From: Adiantum capillus-veneris
Lineage: Eukaryota; Streptophyta; Polypodiopsida; Polypodiales; Pteridaceae
Length of the DNA stretch: 64,000 nucleotides
Direction of reading: 5' to 3'
Assembly: GCA_014529385.2 (NCBI GenBank)
Contig: CM043956.1
Span: 65,042,620-65,106,619 of the forward strand
Shown here: in pieces, positions 10,306-20,471 of the stretch
How the letters are laid out: each line of letters starts with the position of its first letter
Numbering within the stretch: position 1 is the stretch's first letter
The notes under the pieces: model-generated
Database searches by the model: none
Told to the model about the DNA's origin: nothing
Seen by the model: the letters and a program-made list of their open reading frames with translations, nothing else
Made by a program: the position numbers and the translations under genes

Positions 10306-12008
10306 TGTCATAAAATCTAATATCTAATATCTAACCAACCCAAATTATTTTCTCATATTAAATTGATCACTTAATGTGGGAGAATAAACGGGAACAAGTG
10401 TTAAGATATAGACATGTGCTTATAGATCTATCTCAACACGGGGCCAATGGTAAAGGGGCCCAAATGAGAGATGGTCTATCAAAGAGCAAGGCTAACAAAT
10501 GGAGCATAAGACCTTAGGGTTAGCTTCATTGAAGACCTCCAATAATGTGTGTAAAAGGCCTTTGACCTTAGGTAAGCTAGGGCTGAGCTTGAGGCGCGAG
10601 AACCCGACCCAACTCGAGGTGCTTCTCCTGCTTGTCATGCTTGATGACTAAGGTTCTTGAGGTGCTTGATGATTGAGGTGCTTGAGATGCTTGAGGTGCT
10701 TAATTATTGAGATGCTTGAGGTGCTTGACATGCTTGAGATGCTAGGGTTGCACTTGAGGTGAGAACCCAGCCCAAGCTTAAAGTGCTTATGAGCCAAGCT
10801 TGTGGTGGGAACTGGGCCTATGCATGAGGGGCTTGAGGTGTCAAAAAGTCAAATATTCAATCCCTACAAGGAGGGGGCGAGCCCTACATGAGGGGGGATG
10901 AGAGAGAACACCCACACACTCACACAAGGCATGCATGGTACAAAGAAATCAAAAGGGACACTTGTCAAGTTCCTCCTCATGTTGCCCTCATGGTGTGCCT
11001 GAAGCCTATTGGTTGGCCACCCAAGGGGTCCAATAATAATTTAGGAGATTCAATTAAATGATTTATCATTTATCTAGCCCTTTCTCTCAAAGGGGAAAGG
11101 GGGACACTTGTCTCAAGGCTACCCTTGCTGCTTGTAATGCCTCCTGCTTGTGATTGGCTAGGCCTGGAGGGGTCCAATGAGCTTCAAGCATGAGCTACAA
11201 GGGGGGGTCTCGACCCAAGCAAGCTAGGGGGTTGCTTAGGGGGTATACTCACCCACACACACTCACAAACACTCTCATTGTGTGCTATGCAAGTGCAAGA
11301 GCTCCCTCTCCTTCTCCAAGCAAGTAGAGGTTGAGGGCCTACACCAACACTCTTGGATATAGAGTGCAAATCCAACCAAGAGCCATGCTTTAATGCTTAA
11401 GCTTTCCATCTCATTCTTCTTCATTACTATGCCATTATGTATGCTAGCAACAAGAGTTATGATAACTGAGGAACTAATTCTTTCTCCTACGAAATGTTTC
11501 TTCCTTCTCTTCCCTACTCTCATTCCCTGCTAGCTCTCTCCACCTTCGAAGGTGTTTGAGGTCTTGGGACTGAGGCTTAGGATAGTTAAAGCTTTCTTCA
11601 AGTTTGGGATAGTTAAAGCTTGGGATAGTTAAAGCTTTCTTCAAGTTTATGTTATGTTGGTGATGCATGAAGATTTTCATATTCATTGCATCACCTAGGT
11701 CACAAGGAACACAAATATTGTATTGTAACAAGCCTCTCTTAATGGGAGAAATCATAATACAAATTCCTATTGGAGGGGGGACCGGCTTCACATAAATCCG
11801 GTCCTCAACTATTGTCATGTTCTCTAAATTCTCTCTCTTGCAAAAGTATTGTTCATGCCAAGTTAACTAATTGCTATGATTATGTTGATATCTACAATTA
11901 TGTTGATATATTCAATTATGTTCACCCGCTATGCTCACAAAGTCATTTCTCAAAAGTACTGTCATTAATTTCCGTTACTCTCAAATTAAATAGGCCAATT
12001 TCATTACA
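10306..12008 (+). repeat. 3' LTR of element C (about 1.7 kb)
   Basis: Begins TGTCATAAAATC and ends TTTCATTACA. Similar in layout to the LTR of D and the solo LTR at 43227, including the conserved GGAGGGGGGACCGG segment near the 3' end. The 3' boundary is set by comparison with those LTRs. Contains a minisatellite at about 10615-10760. Confidence 0.75.
10615..10760 (+). repeat. Minisatellite in LTR C
   Basis: Irregular repeats of an 11-base motif close to GAGGTGCTTGA, some as GAGATGCTTGA. Not seen in the D-family LTRs, so probably expanded in this copy. Confidence 0.75.
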
Positions 12009-12434
12009 ATACCAATTTTTAGGTATGCAAATCCCATATCTTCATGAAAATCCATTGCTTAGGTTTGAGATAATCTGGAATACATATATCATTATATGGT
12101 ACCAGGCTAACCAAGGTATAATTGAGAAACAAAGAGTGTGTTTGTGTTTAGAAAACTTTCATAATTGAACCATTCAAGTAAACTACCTGACATAGAACCT
12201 TAAATAATGATATACTTCATTGTTGACAAAATGACAAATTGACACCAAACAATCATACATGTGCTAAATTCAACTTCAGAAGTGTAAAGAGTGATTTAAC
12301 TTTTAAATCATGTGTTGTAGTCTTTGGGGAAGGATAATTGCTTGTTCTAGCAACTCATGAGAGAGTCCAATTGTTACCTACCACCATCCATAACAAGCAG
12401 TAAGTTAGAATATTTAAAGTGAGAAGATAAGTGT
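12009..12434. other. Flanking DNA with a partial tandem-repeat unit
   Basis: 12009-12284 shows no gene. From about 12285 to 12434 the sequence matches 24835-24990 on the other side of element B, i.e. it is the left remainder of the 249-bp repeat into which B inserted. Confidence 0.7.
12431..12434. repeat. Target site duplication of B, left copy
   Basis: GTGT directly before the TGATAGCC start of the B 5' LTR; matched by GTGT at 24740-24743. Confidence 0.75.
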
Positions 12435-15088
12435 TGATAGCCGTTTTTTCGGCTCTTTGTAATTGCCACAGTGAGTTACCTCACCCTACCAAAATCACCC
12501 AAACACTGTGGCTATCCCTACCATTTCACTGTACATAGGCGTGCGTGAGTCACGAGACTTTTCCCATATCTTCTTAAAAAACCCTCAGCTAGCTAGTCAC
12601 TGGGCTAGGTGAGCCAAAAAAAAAAAAAAAAAAAAAAGTATATTATGGCCTCTTTGTGTGTAAATATTTCATTGTATATATGGCCTAAATATAGGGATTT
12701 TTTATAATTATTTTGGTATTTTATTTAAATATTTCTACTTAGGTGTGTGTTTTATTAAACCTATGTACACCTTTTTTCATCCTCTTACACCATAATTATA
12801 TTTTTTTCCAATATGTACATACTCTAACCTCATATTTTTCCTTTATACAAATCACTCCCACATTTTCACCCTCACCCTCGTGAAAACAAAAAATTGATTT
12901 CTACTCATTGGTTACTTTTATTATATTATTTACTTGCATACCTTTTCCTCTTTCATCCAAAATAATTCAAGGAGGGACCATATCATATGATTCCAATATC
13001 TTTCCATATCCATAACTCCTCCATATTTATTATTATTTTTACTCATTATTCTAACACCATGTGCTCATTGAGCTAAAGTCCATGAATAGTCCATACACTA
13101 CCCACCATGTATATATTTCTTATTTCACCAATAATCCTCCTCCATGCATGGGTCAAGGGCAACTTGAATGCTTTGTATTATAATATGACAAAGGAGGGGC
13201 TCACTCTTGGATGCATTGTACAAATTCAACAAAGGAGGGGGCCACTAAAAGACTTTTGCAGGCATAAAAAACAGGCTTTTTCGTGAGAATTTTGGCACCT
13301 ATCTCCACTCCGAATTTGGAGCGGTGGTCAAAAGAGAAAATGTAGCCCACGCTCTGAATAATCACCTCAAATTTTTTCATGATTTTTGGAGCTACCAGCG
13401 GTGAGCTATGATTTTTTGAGTGGACCCCAGTCTGCCCACTTTTCTCACAAGTAGCCCTTAGTTTTCTCTCACCCTTCCACACACCTACTCACTCTTACAC
13501 ATCCCTCCCTCTCCTTCCCTCACTCAAACTTGCAATTTCCATGGCTTCTCCCACCCTCTTCAGCATTACCCTTCTCTCTCATCCCTATAGTTCTTTTATG
13601 AACCTCTACATACATACACCCTCTCCATGTCTCTCTCTATTGCTTCTATGTTACAATTTCATTTACCTCTCCTAAAATATCTAAAATTCAGCATCTTAAC
13701 CATGATAACTTCTGCAAATTGAGGATTTTTCATCAACAAATTCTCTTTTCATCGTGGTGGTCAACCGTGGCGGCGGCGTAAAGAAGCGAAGAAGAAGAAG
13801 AAGACCAGCGGTCATTTTTTCCACAATCTACACAAGGGTGAGTTCAAGCTTCTTCAAAGCTTCACCATCTCAATGATTCTCTTTTAATTCACCCCTCTTC
13901 CTTCATCAAATCAACTCACTCTACCCATTGTAAATGTAACATTAACTTTCTAGTGATTACTAACGACTAACATACTAACACAAAATAGCATTGACCTAAC
14001 CATAAAAGACACCTCACCTCAAGACATGTATAGTAACTCTCTCTCTCTCTCTCTCTCTCCCCTTCCTTAAAACTTACTTTCACCTTATCTACCATCAATA
14101 ATTCTCTCTTTTGAGCCCACACCCATGACTCAAGCAGACAAAGAAGGCCCGCAATGTTTTGATATTCAAAAAAATCATAATCCTGATTTGTTTGCTTGTA
14201 AATTAGGATTTCCAATAATCTTAATGAGGGGTCTCCAACCTATAAATAGGCCCCTCTTCTTCTTGTAAAACAACCTCCAACATCTCACATAGCACCCCAA
14301 CACTCTATGCATGAGGAGAGACTTAGGTGTAGCAACCACTTGTGAGCTTCACTCTTGGTGTGAGAGAAGCTTTCAAGCTACACATTGCAAGTGAGAGAGC
14401 GTGAGTTTCACAAATCTCAAAACCACTATTGTATATGCTCCTTTATCATCAATAAATTGAGGTTTGGTGCATCAAATGCGTGATTCGACATTCAAATCTT
14501 CGTCCTTCCATTTGTGCAATACGGTTTGGTGAATTCAAGGTGACTTGTGTATTTTGAGTTTTTTATCAGTTGATCTTGATTTTAGAAAGTGTTTTAGTGT
14601 GTTTTTCATTGCCAGTTTTGTGTCCATTGTAAGAGAGTATTGTGGTGAGAGGTCTCCCACACCCTAAGACAGTGTGTGTGTGTTTTGGCAATGTTTAGCA
14701 ATCACTAAGCATTGAGTGAGTTTTATACAAGTTCTACGATAGCATCATAACGAACCATCTCCATTTGCAAGTCACAAATAAGGTATTACGCAAGATCCTT
14801 TTCTCTCTCTCTTCCCTTTGCTCTAGCTCTCTCTGGTCCAGTTTGTGTGTGTCTTGGTGTGAGGTTGTTTGTGTGTGTTGTGTGGTGCATCTTCTTGGTT
14901 GTGCCAAAATCTCTCTTGCGTCCTAGTTCGCATACCATAACTAGGTGGTGCCCCTATCTTGTTTGGGTTTGGCTGTGGGTTTGTTGTTGTGTTGTGCTTG
15001 TGGTTGCCCCAGCCCCAATTGAGCAGCACGGGAGCCTTGAGGGGTGTTTAGAGGTCGCCTCTCTTGTTGCCCGCCCCGGACCGCCTCA
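12435..15088 (+). repeat. 5' LTR of element B (2654 bp)
   Basis: TGATAGCCG to CCGCCTCA. Matches 22060-24739 and, inverted, 4295-6976. Contains a CT microsatellite (14037-14059), a TATA box, and a 93-codon antisense ORF at 13201-13482. Confidence 0.96.
14241..14248 (+). promoter_or_regulatory. TATA box in B 5' LTR
   Basis: TATAAATA in the context ACCTATAAATAGGCCCC, conserved in all three A/B LTRs; the likely U3 promoter of the genomic RNA. Confidence 0.7.
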
Positions 15089-15092
15089 ATTT

Positions 15093-15110
15093 TGGTGCCC
15101 CCACGGAGGA
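15093..15110 (+). promoter_or_regulatory. Primer binding site of element B
   Basis: TGGTGCCCCCACGGAGGA four bases after the LTR. Identical to A and nearly so to I, although the I LTR is otherwise very different, which supports function as a tRNA primer site. Confidence 0.75.
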
Positions 15111-15166
15111 ACAGGCTTGTGTATGTTTTGTGAAGACTCAACCTTTAGCATAATCAAGTAGCTTGC

Positions 15167-15379
15167 ATGAATCAGGAGAATTTGTATGATCCCTTCATTC
15201 CCATTGCAAGGCAAAAGGTACACATAATTGTTAGTACTAAGTTGCAATTTCAGCGAGTAATTCGTAGAATTTTAGGTCCTCTTAGGTTAGCCGAGATAAA
15301 CACTTCGGTAAATCCTTTTATTTTGCCTCTCATTAGGTACGATATTAGCTTAGACGTCTATATTTTTGTGTTATTTTAA
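15167..15379 (+). CDS. Accessory ORF a1 of element B (70 aa), unknown family
   Basis: First small ORF of the leader, 96% identical to a1 of A. Pattern: basic/hydrophobic strand VHIIVSTKLQFQRVIRRIL, then GPLRLAEI, SVNPFILPLIRY, LDVYIFVLF-stop. Paralogous with a2 21 bases downstream. No known domain or membrane segment is recognised. It could be translated from the genomic RNA or an exon of a spliced product (AAAAG-GTACAC inside it resembles a donor). Function unknown. Confidence 0.55.
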   Translation: MNQENLYDPFIPIARQKVHIIVSTKLQFQRVIRRILGPLRLAEINTSVNPFILPLIRYDISLDVYIFVLF

Positions 15380-15400
15380 GCATTAGGACATGCATAGGCC

Positions 15401-15619
15401 ATGGATAATGGCCCAGGAATAGAGGTTTTTCCCTTTCATTTTACTCCACACATTAGAATAAACGTTGCAATTAGTAGAAAGATCCATTTTCAACAACGAA
15501 TGGTGTTCATGTTTGGTGCCCAAAGAGCAGGAGACATTCTTGCATCACCAAACCCTGTCATTCTACCTCTCATCAACTACCACACTTCTTTTGATGTACA
15601 TGTGTTCATTTTATTTTAA
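15401..15619 (+). CDS. Accessory ORF a2 of element B (72 aa), unknown family
   Basis: Tandem paralogue of a1. Key positions shared with the single copy in element I: NGP near the start, HI-x-N-V, FQQ, V-x-x-FGA, GDIL, S-NP-V/I-ILP, Y-H, SF-D/N-V, FI-L/M-F and the stop immediately after. This is the best-conserved part of the accessory region across three elements. Not recognised from any family I know. It lies about 1.1 kb before gag in B but directly before gag in A and about 100 bases before it in I. Confidence 0.57.
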   Translation: MDNGPGIEVFPFHFTPHIRINVAISRKIHFQQRMVFMFGAQRAGDILASPNPVILPLINYHTSFDVHVFILF

Positions 15620-15653
15620 AATGAAGTGCAGCCCGACAAAATAGTGTGTATGT

Positions 15654-16199
15654 TTGTTTTTTCTTTGTCCAAGTTGTTACAAGAAACAAAAAACGATCAT
15701 TTGTTCTAACTGGGAATGTGTGTGCAGTGAAAGTTCAATCCTTAGAGATCTAGCTCTATTACCAATTGAGTTGCAGGAGCAAGTAGTAAGGCGTCTCCCT
15801 CATAACAAGAGGGTGGTGAAGTTAAGACGGAAGGTCCTACGCGTGGATTCCATTTTCCTCTTGTTGTAGGGCACTAAGGAAGACCGCGCATTCATCCAAC
15901 TAGTGTGTGCCCTAAGATTGGTAAATAGAGTGAAATTTGGCGTTTGGCGAGTGCATTTCACCATTGAGGAAGACTCTTCAGGAAACTTGCGGCCAGAGTT
16001 CATGCTTCATAGACTCACATTTAGTGAATTTTTCCCTCATTTGCGTTTTATTAATAGTCTTCCTTTTGCTTTCAACAAAGGAGATAGGGAGCTATTCAGA
16101 GCTTGTCTTAATAAAGAGAGCATAGAGAAGATTGCAAATTTGTATAAATTCTCATCCTTCTCTACTTTCTATGACACTTTGTTCATAGAGACATTGTAA
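15654..16199 (+). pseudogene. Accessory module f, copy 1, of element B, with internal amber codon
   Basis: One reading frame of about 181 codons with a single TAG at 15867-15869. N-terminal part: a Cys pair (CPSC, also CSNWEC) and LALLPIELQEQVVRRLPHNK, resembling the first helices of an F-box (LP-x-x-L...V-x-x-LP) but too short to be sure. C-terminal part: FIQLVCAL, GVWRVHFT, FFPHLRFINSLPF. Paralogous to the next ORF and related to 51663-52321 in element I. A splice-acceptor-like TGTGTGCAG lies at about 15727. F-box identity is inference at low confidence; function unknown. Confidence 0.5.
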
Positions 16200-16245
16200 A
16201 TCTCTTTATGCTTTTGAATGATTTAACCATAATCCTAAGGAGTTT

Positions 16246-16728
16246 TTGTCCAGGAATTTTGTAGCACAAGTGGAGTCTTTAAATCTTGCAAACTTGATTG
16301 GACTTGATGAGGATGTTCTTTATGAAATTGTGAGAAGGTTGCCTCACTCCGACTGTGTGGAACTCGAAGGAAAGGAGCTCCTAGTCAATTGCTACTTTCT
16401 CACGGCCTTCGACGAGCATGAAGATCTAGTTTTTATACAAACCGCTTGTGCGTTGGGAATTGTAGAGCAACTGCAATTTATCACTTGGGACATGGTTGCT
16501 CTTTTGGATCCAGAAAATGAAGTTCTAGAGATTTTTGTTTATCGCCTTAGCTTTGAAGAATTTCAACCCTTCTTAGAGTTCATCAATAGTCTACCTTTTT
16601 GTTTTGATCAAACAAATCGAGACCTTATTGAAGCTTGGATAGCTGAAGAAGAAAACCTAGAGTGGTATTTTTCACTTCTTCATTTGCAGGCGAGTCGTTC
16701 TAAATCTCTATTGTATCCCTTATTGTAA
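16246..16728 (+). CDS. Accessory module f, copy 2, of element B (160 aa)
   Basis: Intact ORF just before gag. Shares with copy 1: VRRLPH, then FIQ-x-x-CAL, a strand near TWDMVALL, RLSFEEFQPFLEFINSLPF-x-F. Acidic overall, with no membrane segment. Preceded by TTTTTGTCCAG, and ending with CTTCATTTGCAG before its last codons, both resembling plant 3' splice sites, so these ORFs may be exons. The ORF start used is the first ATG, but a start at the splice site is as likely. Absent from element A. Confidence 0.52.
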   Translation: MSRNFVAQVESLNLANLIGLDEDVLYEIVRRLPHSDCVELEGKELLVNCYFLTAFDEHEDLVFIQTACALGIVEQLQFITWDMVALLDPENEVLEIFVYRLSFEEFQPFLEFINSLPFCFDQTNRDLIEAWIAEEENLEWYFSLLHLQASRSKSLLYPLL

Positions 16729-16752
16729 CTCGTGTTGTAATCTTTCATAATA

Positions 16753-18984
16753 ATGGAGAGCCAACGCCAAATGTCTGGATATCCTCTTTTCTTTGGAGAG
16801 CCTGGAGAGGATGCAGAATTATTTTTAGCAAATTTCAAGATGTCTTGCCGTATCAAGAGGATAGTAACCAATCAAGAACGTGTAGAAATGTTTGAGGTGG
16901 TCCTTAGGAAAGATGCTAGTACTTGGTTTGACTCTTTGCCTGAGGAAGTTAAGGGGAATTACACAGAAGTTTTGAATCGTTTTAAGAGATACTTCTTTGA
17001 TCCCCAAAACACTCAAAAACTATGGCAAGACATTGTTTCTCATAAGCAAAAAGACTTAGATGACTACTACTTGTACAAGCAAGAGTTTCTACGTCTTTGG
17101 GCTCTATGGATACGAAATGTTGCTAACCCTGGTGATGGTGCAGAATTTTTAAAGAAGGAGAGGTTCATAGCCGGACTCTTTCCTGACCTTAAGGTAAAAG
17201 TTGAGGCGGGTGCACCTACTACTTTTGATGCAGCGGAAACTAGGGCTGCTGAGAAGTATAGGAAACTCAAGTGCTTAAGGGGAGAGGTTCCAATAGAAGT
17301 TCTTAGACCCAAAGGTAAGTCACAAGCATCAACATCTAGGGAGCTTCCTGAGGTAACGGCTGAAGTGATTGAGAAGTTAAATGAATCTTTAAGCAGCCTC
17401 TCAATTCACCTTGCACAACCTGTAGGTCCAAAGGGACAAGCAAAGAAGTCAGAAAAGAGAGAGCCACGAACTAGGAGAGTCTTGCAATGTTGGAATTGCG
17501 GAGAGTCTGGACATAGGATGTATAATTGTCCTTGGCCCTGTGGAGAGCCAGGGAGACCTAACTTGAATTACCCATTGATGAATGCAGGAGAAGGAGCTGG
17601 TCAACAACCAAGGCTTCTACAAAGGCCAAATGGACCAAGACCACCTCCACAAGGGGTAGAAGGAGTTCCACCTTTTCTAGATCCAAATGTGCATGTGGTA
17701 GAGGTGACAAATTCAAATGAGGTTGACATGGAAGCCAATGGCATTAAGCGTGGCCGAGGAAAAGGTAAAGAGAAAGAGGGTGTCCCATCACAGAGTGACC
17801 ATGGACAAGGCAAGAAGGCAAAGGAGACCAAGGAAGCTAAGAGGACTCGACGTCGTATCAATCTCCAAGACTTCCCTCTTGGACATGGTATGGCTCCATA
17901 CAACCTGTTGGAAGACATGCGAGGTAAGGGTCCTGATATCTCATGGCCTCAGTTTCTTGCATTATGCCCACAAGTTAGGAGGGATTTAACAAAGGCAGTT
18001 AGCACTAGGAGAAAGGTAAAAGAGAGTTTTCGTGTTGTAAAAATTGCACATGCTGAAATGAACGAGGATATTACACCTGTGCTAGATTGTTACATAAAAG
18101 GAAGATTGGTTAGGAAAGGTCTAGTGGATGGGGGTGCACAAATTTGCATCATGACAGAAGGGCTCATGCAAAGACTAGGCATGCACATCCATGAGACACC
18201 TGAAATCAAAGTGAAAATGGCAAACAATAGCAAGGATAGGTGCGTAGGCATTTGTAAAAATGTTTTTGTGGAGGCCTTTGGCATTAAGAAGGCAGTGGAT
18301 TTCTATGTCATGTCTACCAAGGGAAATGGTTACCCATTTATCCTAGGAAGACCATGGCTAATAAAAATGCGAGCTTTGCAGGATTGGGAGAGTGGAAAGC
18401 TAATTTGCAGGAATGAAAATCACAAGAAGGTTGTCTTTGACATGAAGGAGCAACGCCAAGAGGAGCTCCATGAAGAATCATCTCGAAGTGAGACGGAAGA
18501 AGATTGGACTGAAAACACTTCAGAAGAAGAAAGTAGCGGCAGCATTACTGAAGAGGAGTCCTCCATTGAAGTCATGGGGGTAAGGTTTAAGCCAAACAAC
18601 CAGGAGACCTCTTCTCGAGGTTTGGAAGAGGTAGGTTCCCAAGAGAACCAAAAGGTGGAAGATGAAAGAATGTTAGAAGGTATGTTGTCTACAACACTTA
18701 CAAAGGATGAAAGAGAGGAGTTCAAATGTGTGCTAAGGAAATTTCCGAGGCTTTTTACTAAAGACTACACCAATGTGCGTGGAGTAGATGTTGTTCAACA
18801 CAAGATTGAGTTGAATCCAGAGGCCACACCTAAGGCTCAAAAGCTACGAAGGCTAGGAGTCATTAAGGAGCAGGCTCTACTCAAGGAGGTAAGAAAGCTT
18901 CTAGCAGCAGGTTTCATTTATCCAGTGGAGAATTCAGAGTGGGTCTCTCCCGTTGTTGTCACTCCTAAGAAAAACGGAAAGTGA
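16753..18984 (+). pseudogene. Element B Gag, protease and start of reverse transcriptase
   Basis: A 743-codon frame. Gag core (SGYPLFFGEPGEDAE, DASTWFDSLPEEV, FLKKERFIAGLF), a zinc knuckle CWNCGESGHRMYNC at residues 246-259, a charged linker, aspartic protease with LVDGGAQICIM (Asp at residue 459) and ILGRPW, then the RT lead-in (WVSPVVVTPKKNGK). It ends where A continues into RT: B has lost one base and changed TGG to TGA at about 18982. Starts at ATG 16753; MSGYPLFF, shared with A, begins six codons later. Gag and Pol share one frame here, so a single Gag-Pol polyprotein is the likely ancestral design. Confidence 0.92.
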
Positions 18985-20009
18985 AGGTGTGTGTGGATTA
19001 CCGTCCACTCAATGAGGCAACAAAAAGAGATCACTTTCCCCTCCCATTTCAGGATGAGATACTAAATGAGGTAGCTGGTCATGAGAAGTACACTGTGTGT
19101 GATGGCTACTCAGGCTACTTTCAAATAGGTATCGCATTGGAAGATCAATTGAAAACAACCTTTATCACTCCTTGGGGTTGTTATGCTTTTAGAGTCATGC
19201 CATTTGGTCTGACAAATGCTCCTGCAACATTCCAATGTTTCATGAACATGGTGTTTCAAGCATTCTTTGGAAAGTCAATTAGGGTGTTCATTGACGATTT
19301 CTGCATTTATAGCTCAAAATCATTGCATCTACAAAGGGTAGAAGAAGGTTTAAAGAAGCTCTACGACATGGGAGGTCAACTCAACCCCGACAAGTGCCAC
19401 ATAGGTGAGGATGAAGTGATCTTGCTCGGTCACAAGCTTTCCTATAAAGGCATTGAGGTGGATCCTTCAAAGGCAAAGGCTCTTATTGAGCTCCCATCAC
19501 CGAAGAGTCTTAAGGAGGTCATCTCTTTCATTCAGAAGGTGAAGTATATGTCACGCTTCATTCACTTAGCCTCGGAGTTGCTTCATCCTTTGCAAAAGTT
19601 GACACAACAAGTAGAATTTGCATGGTCTGATGAGCTTGAAGAGTATTTTTGTAACATTAAAGTCATTTTGTCAGAGCTACCAACACTCATGCCTCCTTGT
19701 TAGGAGTACACATTCTTTGTTAGCTCTAGTGTTGGAAGGGAAACAATTGGTGCCGTGTTGCTACAACAAGATCCCCACAGTACAAGGATGCGACCCATCT
19801 ACTTTGCTAGTAGGGTCATGAATGCTTTGGAGAGAGACTACACAGAAGCAGAACTCGTGATGCTTTCTCTCATGTTTGCGGTGAGAAAGTTTAGATCCTA
19901 CTTGCTCCCAAAACCTTTTGTTATCCTCACTGCAGAAAATTTGTTCCCTTGGGTGTCATCTCAAATGAATCTTAGTACTAGGATCTCAAAGTGGATTATG
20001 GAGTTATAA
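18981..20009 (+). pseudogene. Element B reverse transcriptase and first RNase H
   Basis: Continues RT after the one-base deletion. Motifs: VCVDYRPLNEATKR, GYFQIGIA, FRVMPFGLTNAPATF, catalytic FIDD, LLGHKLSYKGIEVDPSKAK. A TAG at 19701-19703 replaces a Trp codon still present in A. RNase H follows (TIGAVLLQQD, FASRVMNALERDYTEAEL). The TAA at 20007-20009 is shared with A. Copying of element RNA would need trans-supplied RT. Confidence 0.9.
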
Positions 20010-20471
20010 GAGTTTCAATACTCTTTCAAGGTAGAAGATAGTGTGCATGCACAATTGGCAGGGATTCTCACTTATAGGGTACATGAGAAGGAAATTAAGG
20101 TGCCTCAAGTAAAGACCCTACCATTGCCACCACAAAAAAGTATTCCCAATGCTTTTACCTTGTTCTTTGATGGAGCTTTTCGTCGAGCCACAGGAAAAGC
20201 AGGGGGAGGGCTAGTGTTGCTCAACCCAAGTGGAGAGGTGGTCATGAAAGAGAAGTTCAATCTACCAAGTTCAGCTAGCAACAATGAACCAGAATATGAC
20301 ACCCTACTTCATGGTTTAAAAATATGCATTGGCCATGGTATACAACGTCTCATGGTAAAAGGGGATGCACTTCTCATTGTGAAGCAGATTTTAGGCATCT
20401 AGGCATGCAAAAATGAAAGACTAAGGGCGAAAGTTCATACCATCCGTAGGCTATTTAATCAATTTGAGGAG
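20010..20471 (+). pseudogene. Second RNase H of element B
   Basis: Same frame as the preceding RT. Acidic positions: TLFFDGAF, ASNNEPEYDT, VKGDALLIV. A TAG at 20400-20402 stands where A has TGG. This extra domain is the plant-type RNase H typical of Tat/Ogre-like gypsy elements. It runs into the integrase region in the same frame (FEEVQLYHIPRKQNEDADLLAQQ, the conserved tail of this RNase H). Confidence 0.85.

Larger units (their letters stand above)
6977..12008 (+). mobile_element. Chromovirus-type Ty3/gypsy relic C, 5' part replaced by insertion of A
   Basis: Starts mid-pol at the edge of A and runs through RT, RNase H, integrase and a chromodomain-like C-terminus to a 3' LTR. A chromodomain after integrase defines chromoviruses, which can target heterochromatin. 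Many stops and frameshifts make it dead. Its LTR is related to those at 41190-42835 and 43227-45110. The 5' LTR, gag and protease are presumably left of the window, beyond A. Confidence 0.9.

Noticed and set aside
14847..15161. 104-codon Val/Cys/Leu-rich frame near the LTR end of B
   Set aside because: It crosses the LTR-internal boundary and primer site, has biased GT-rich composition, and is not kept in the 3' LTR context.
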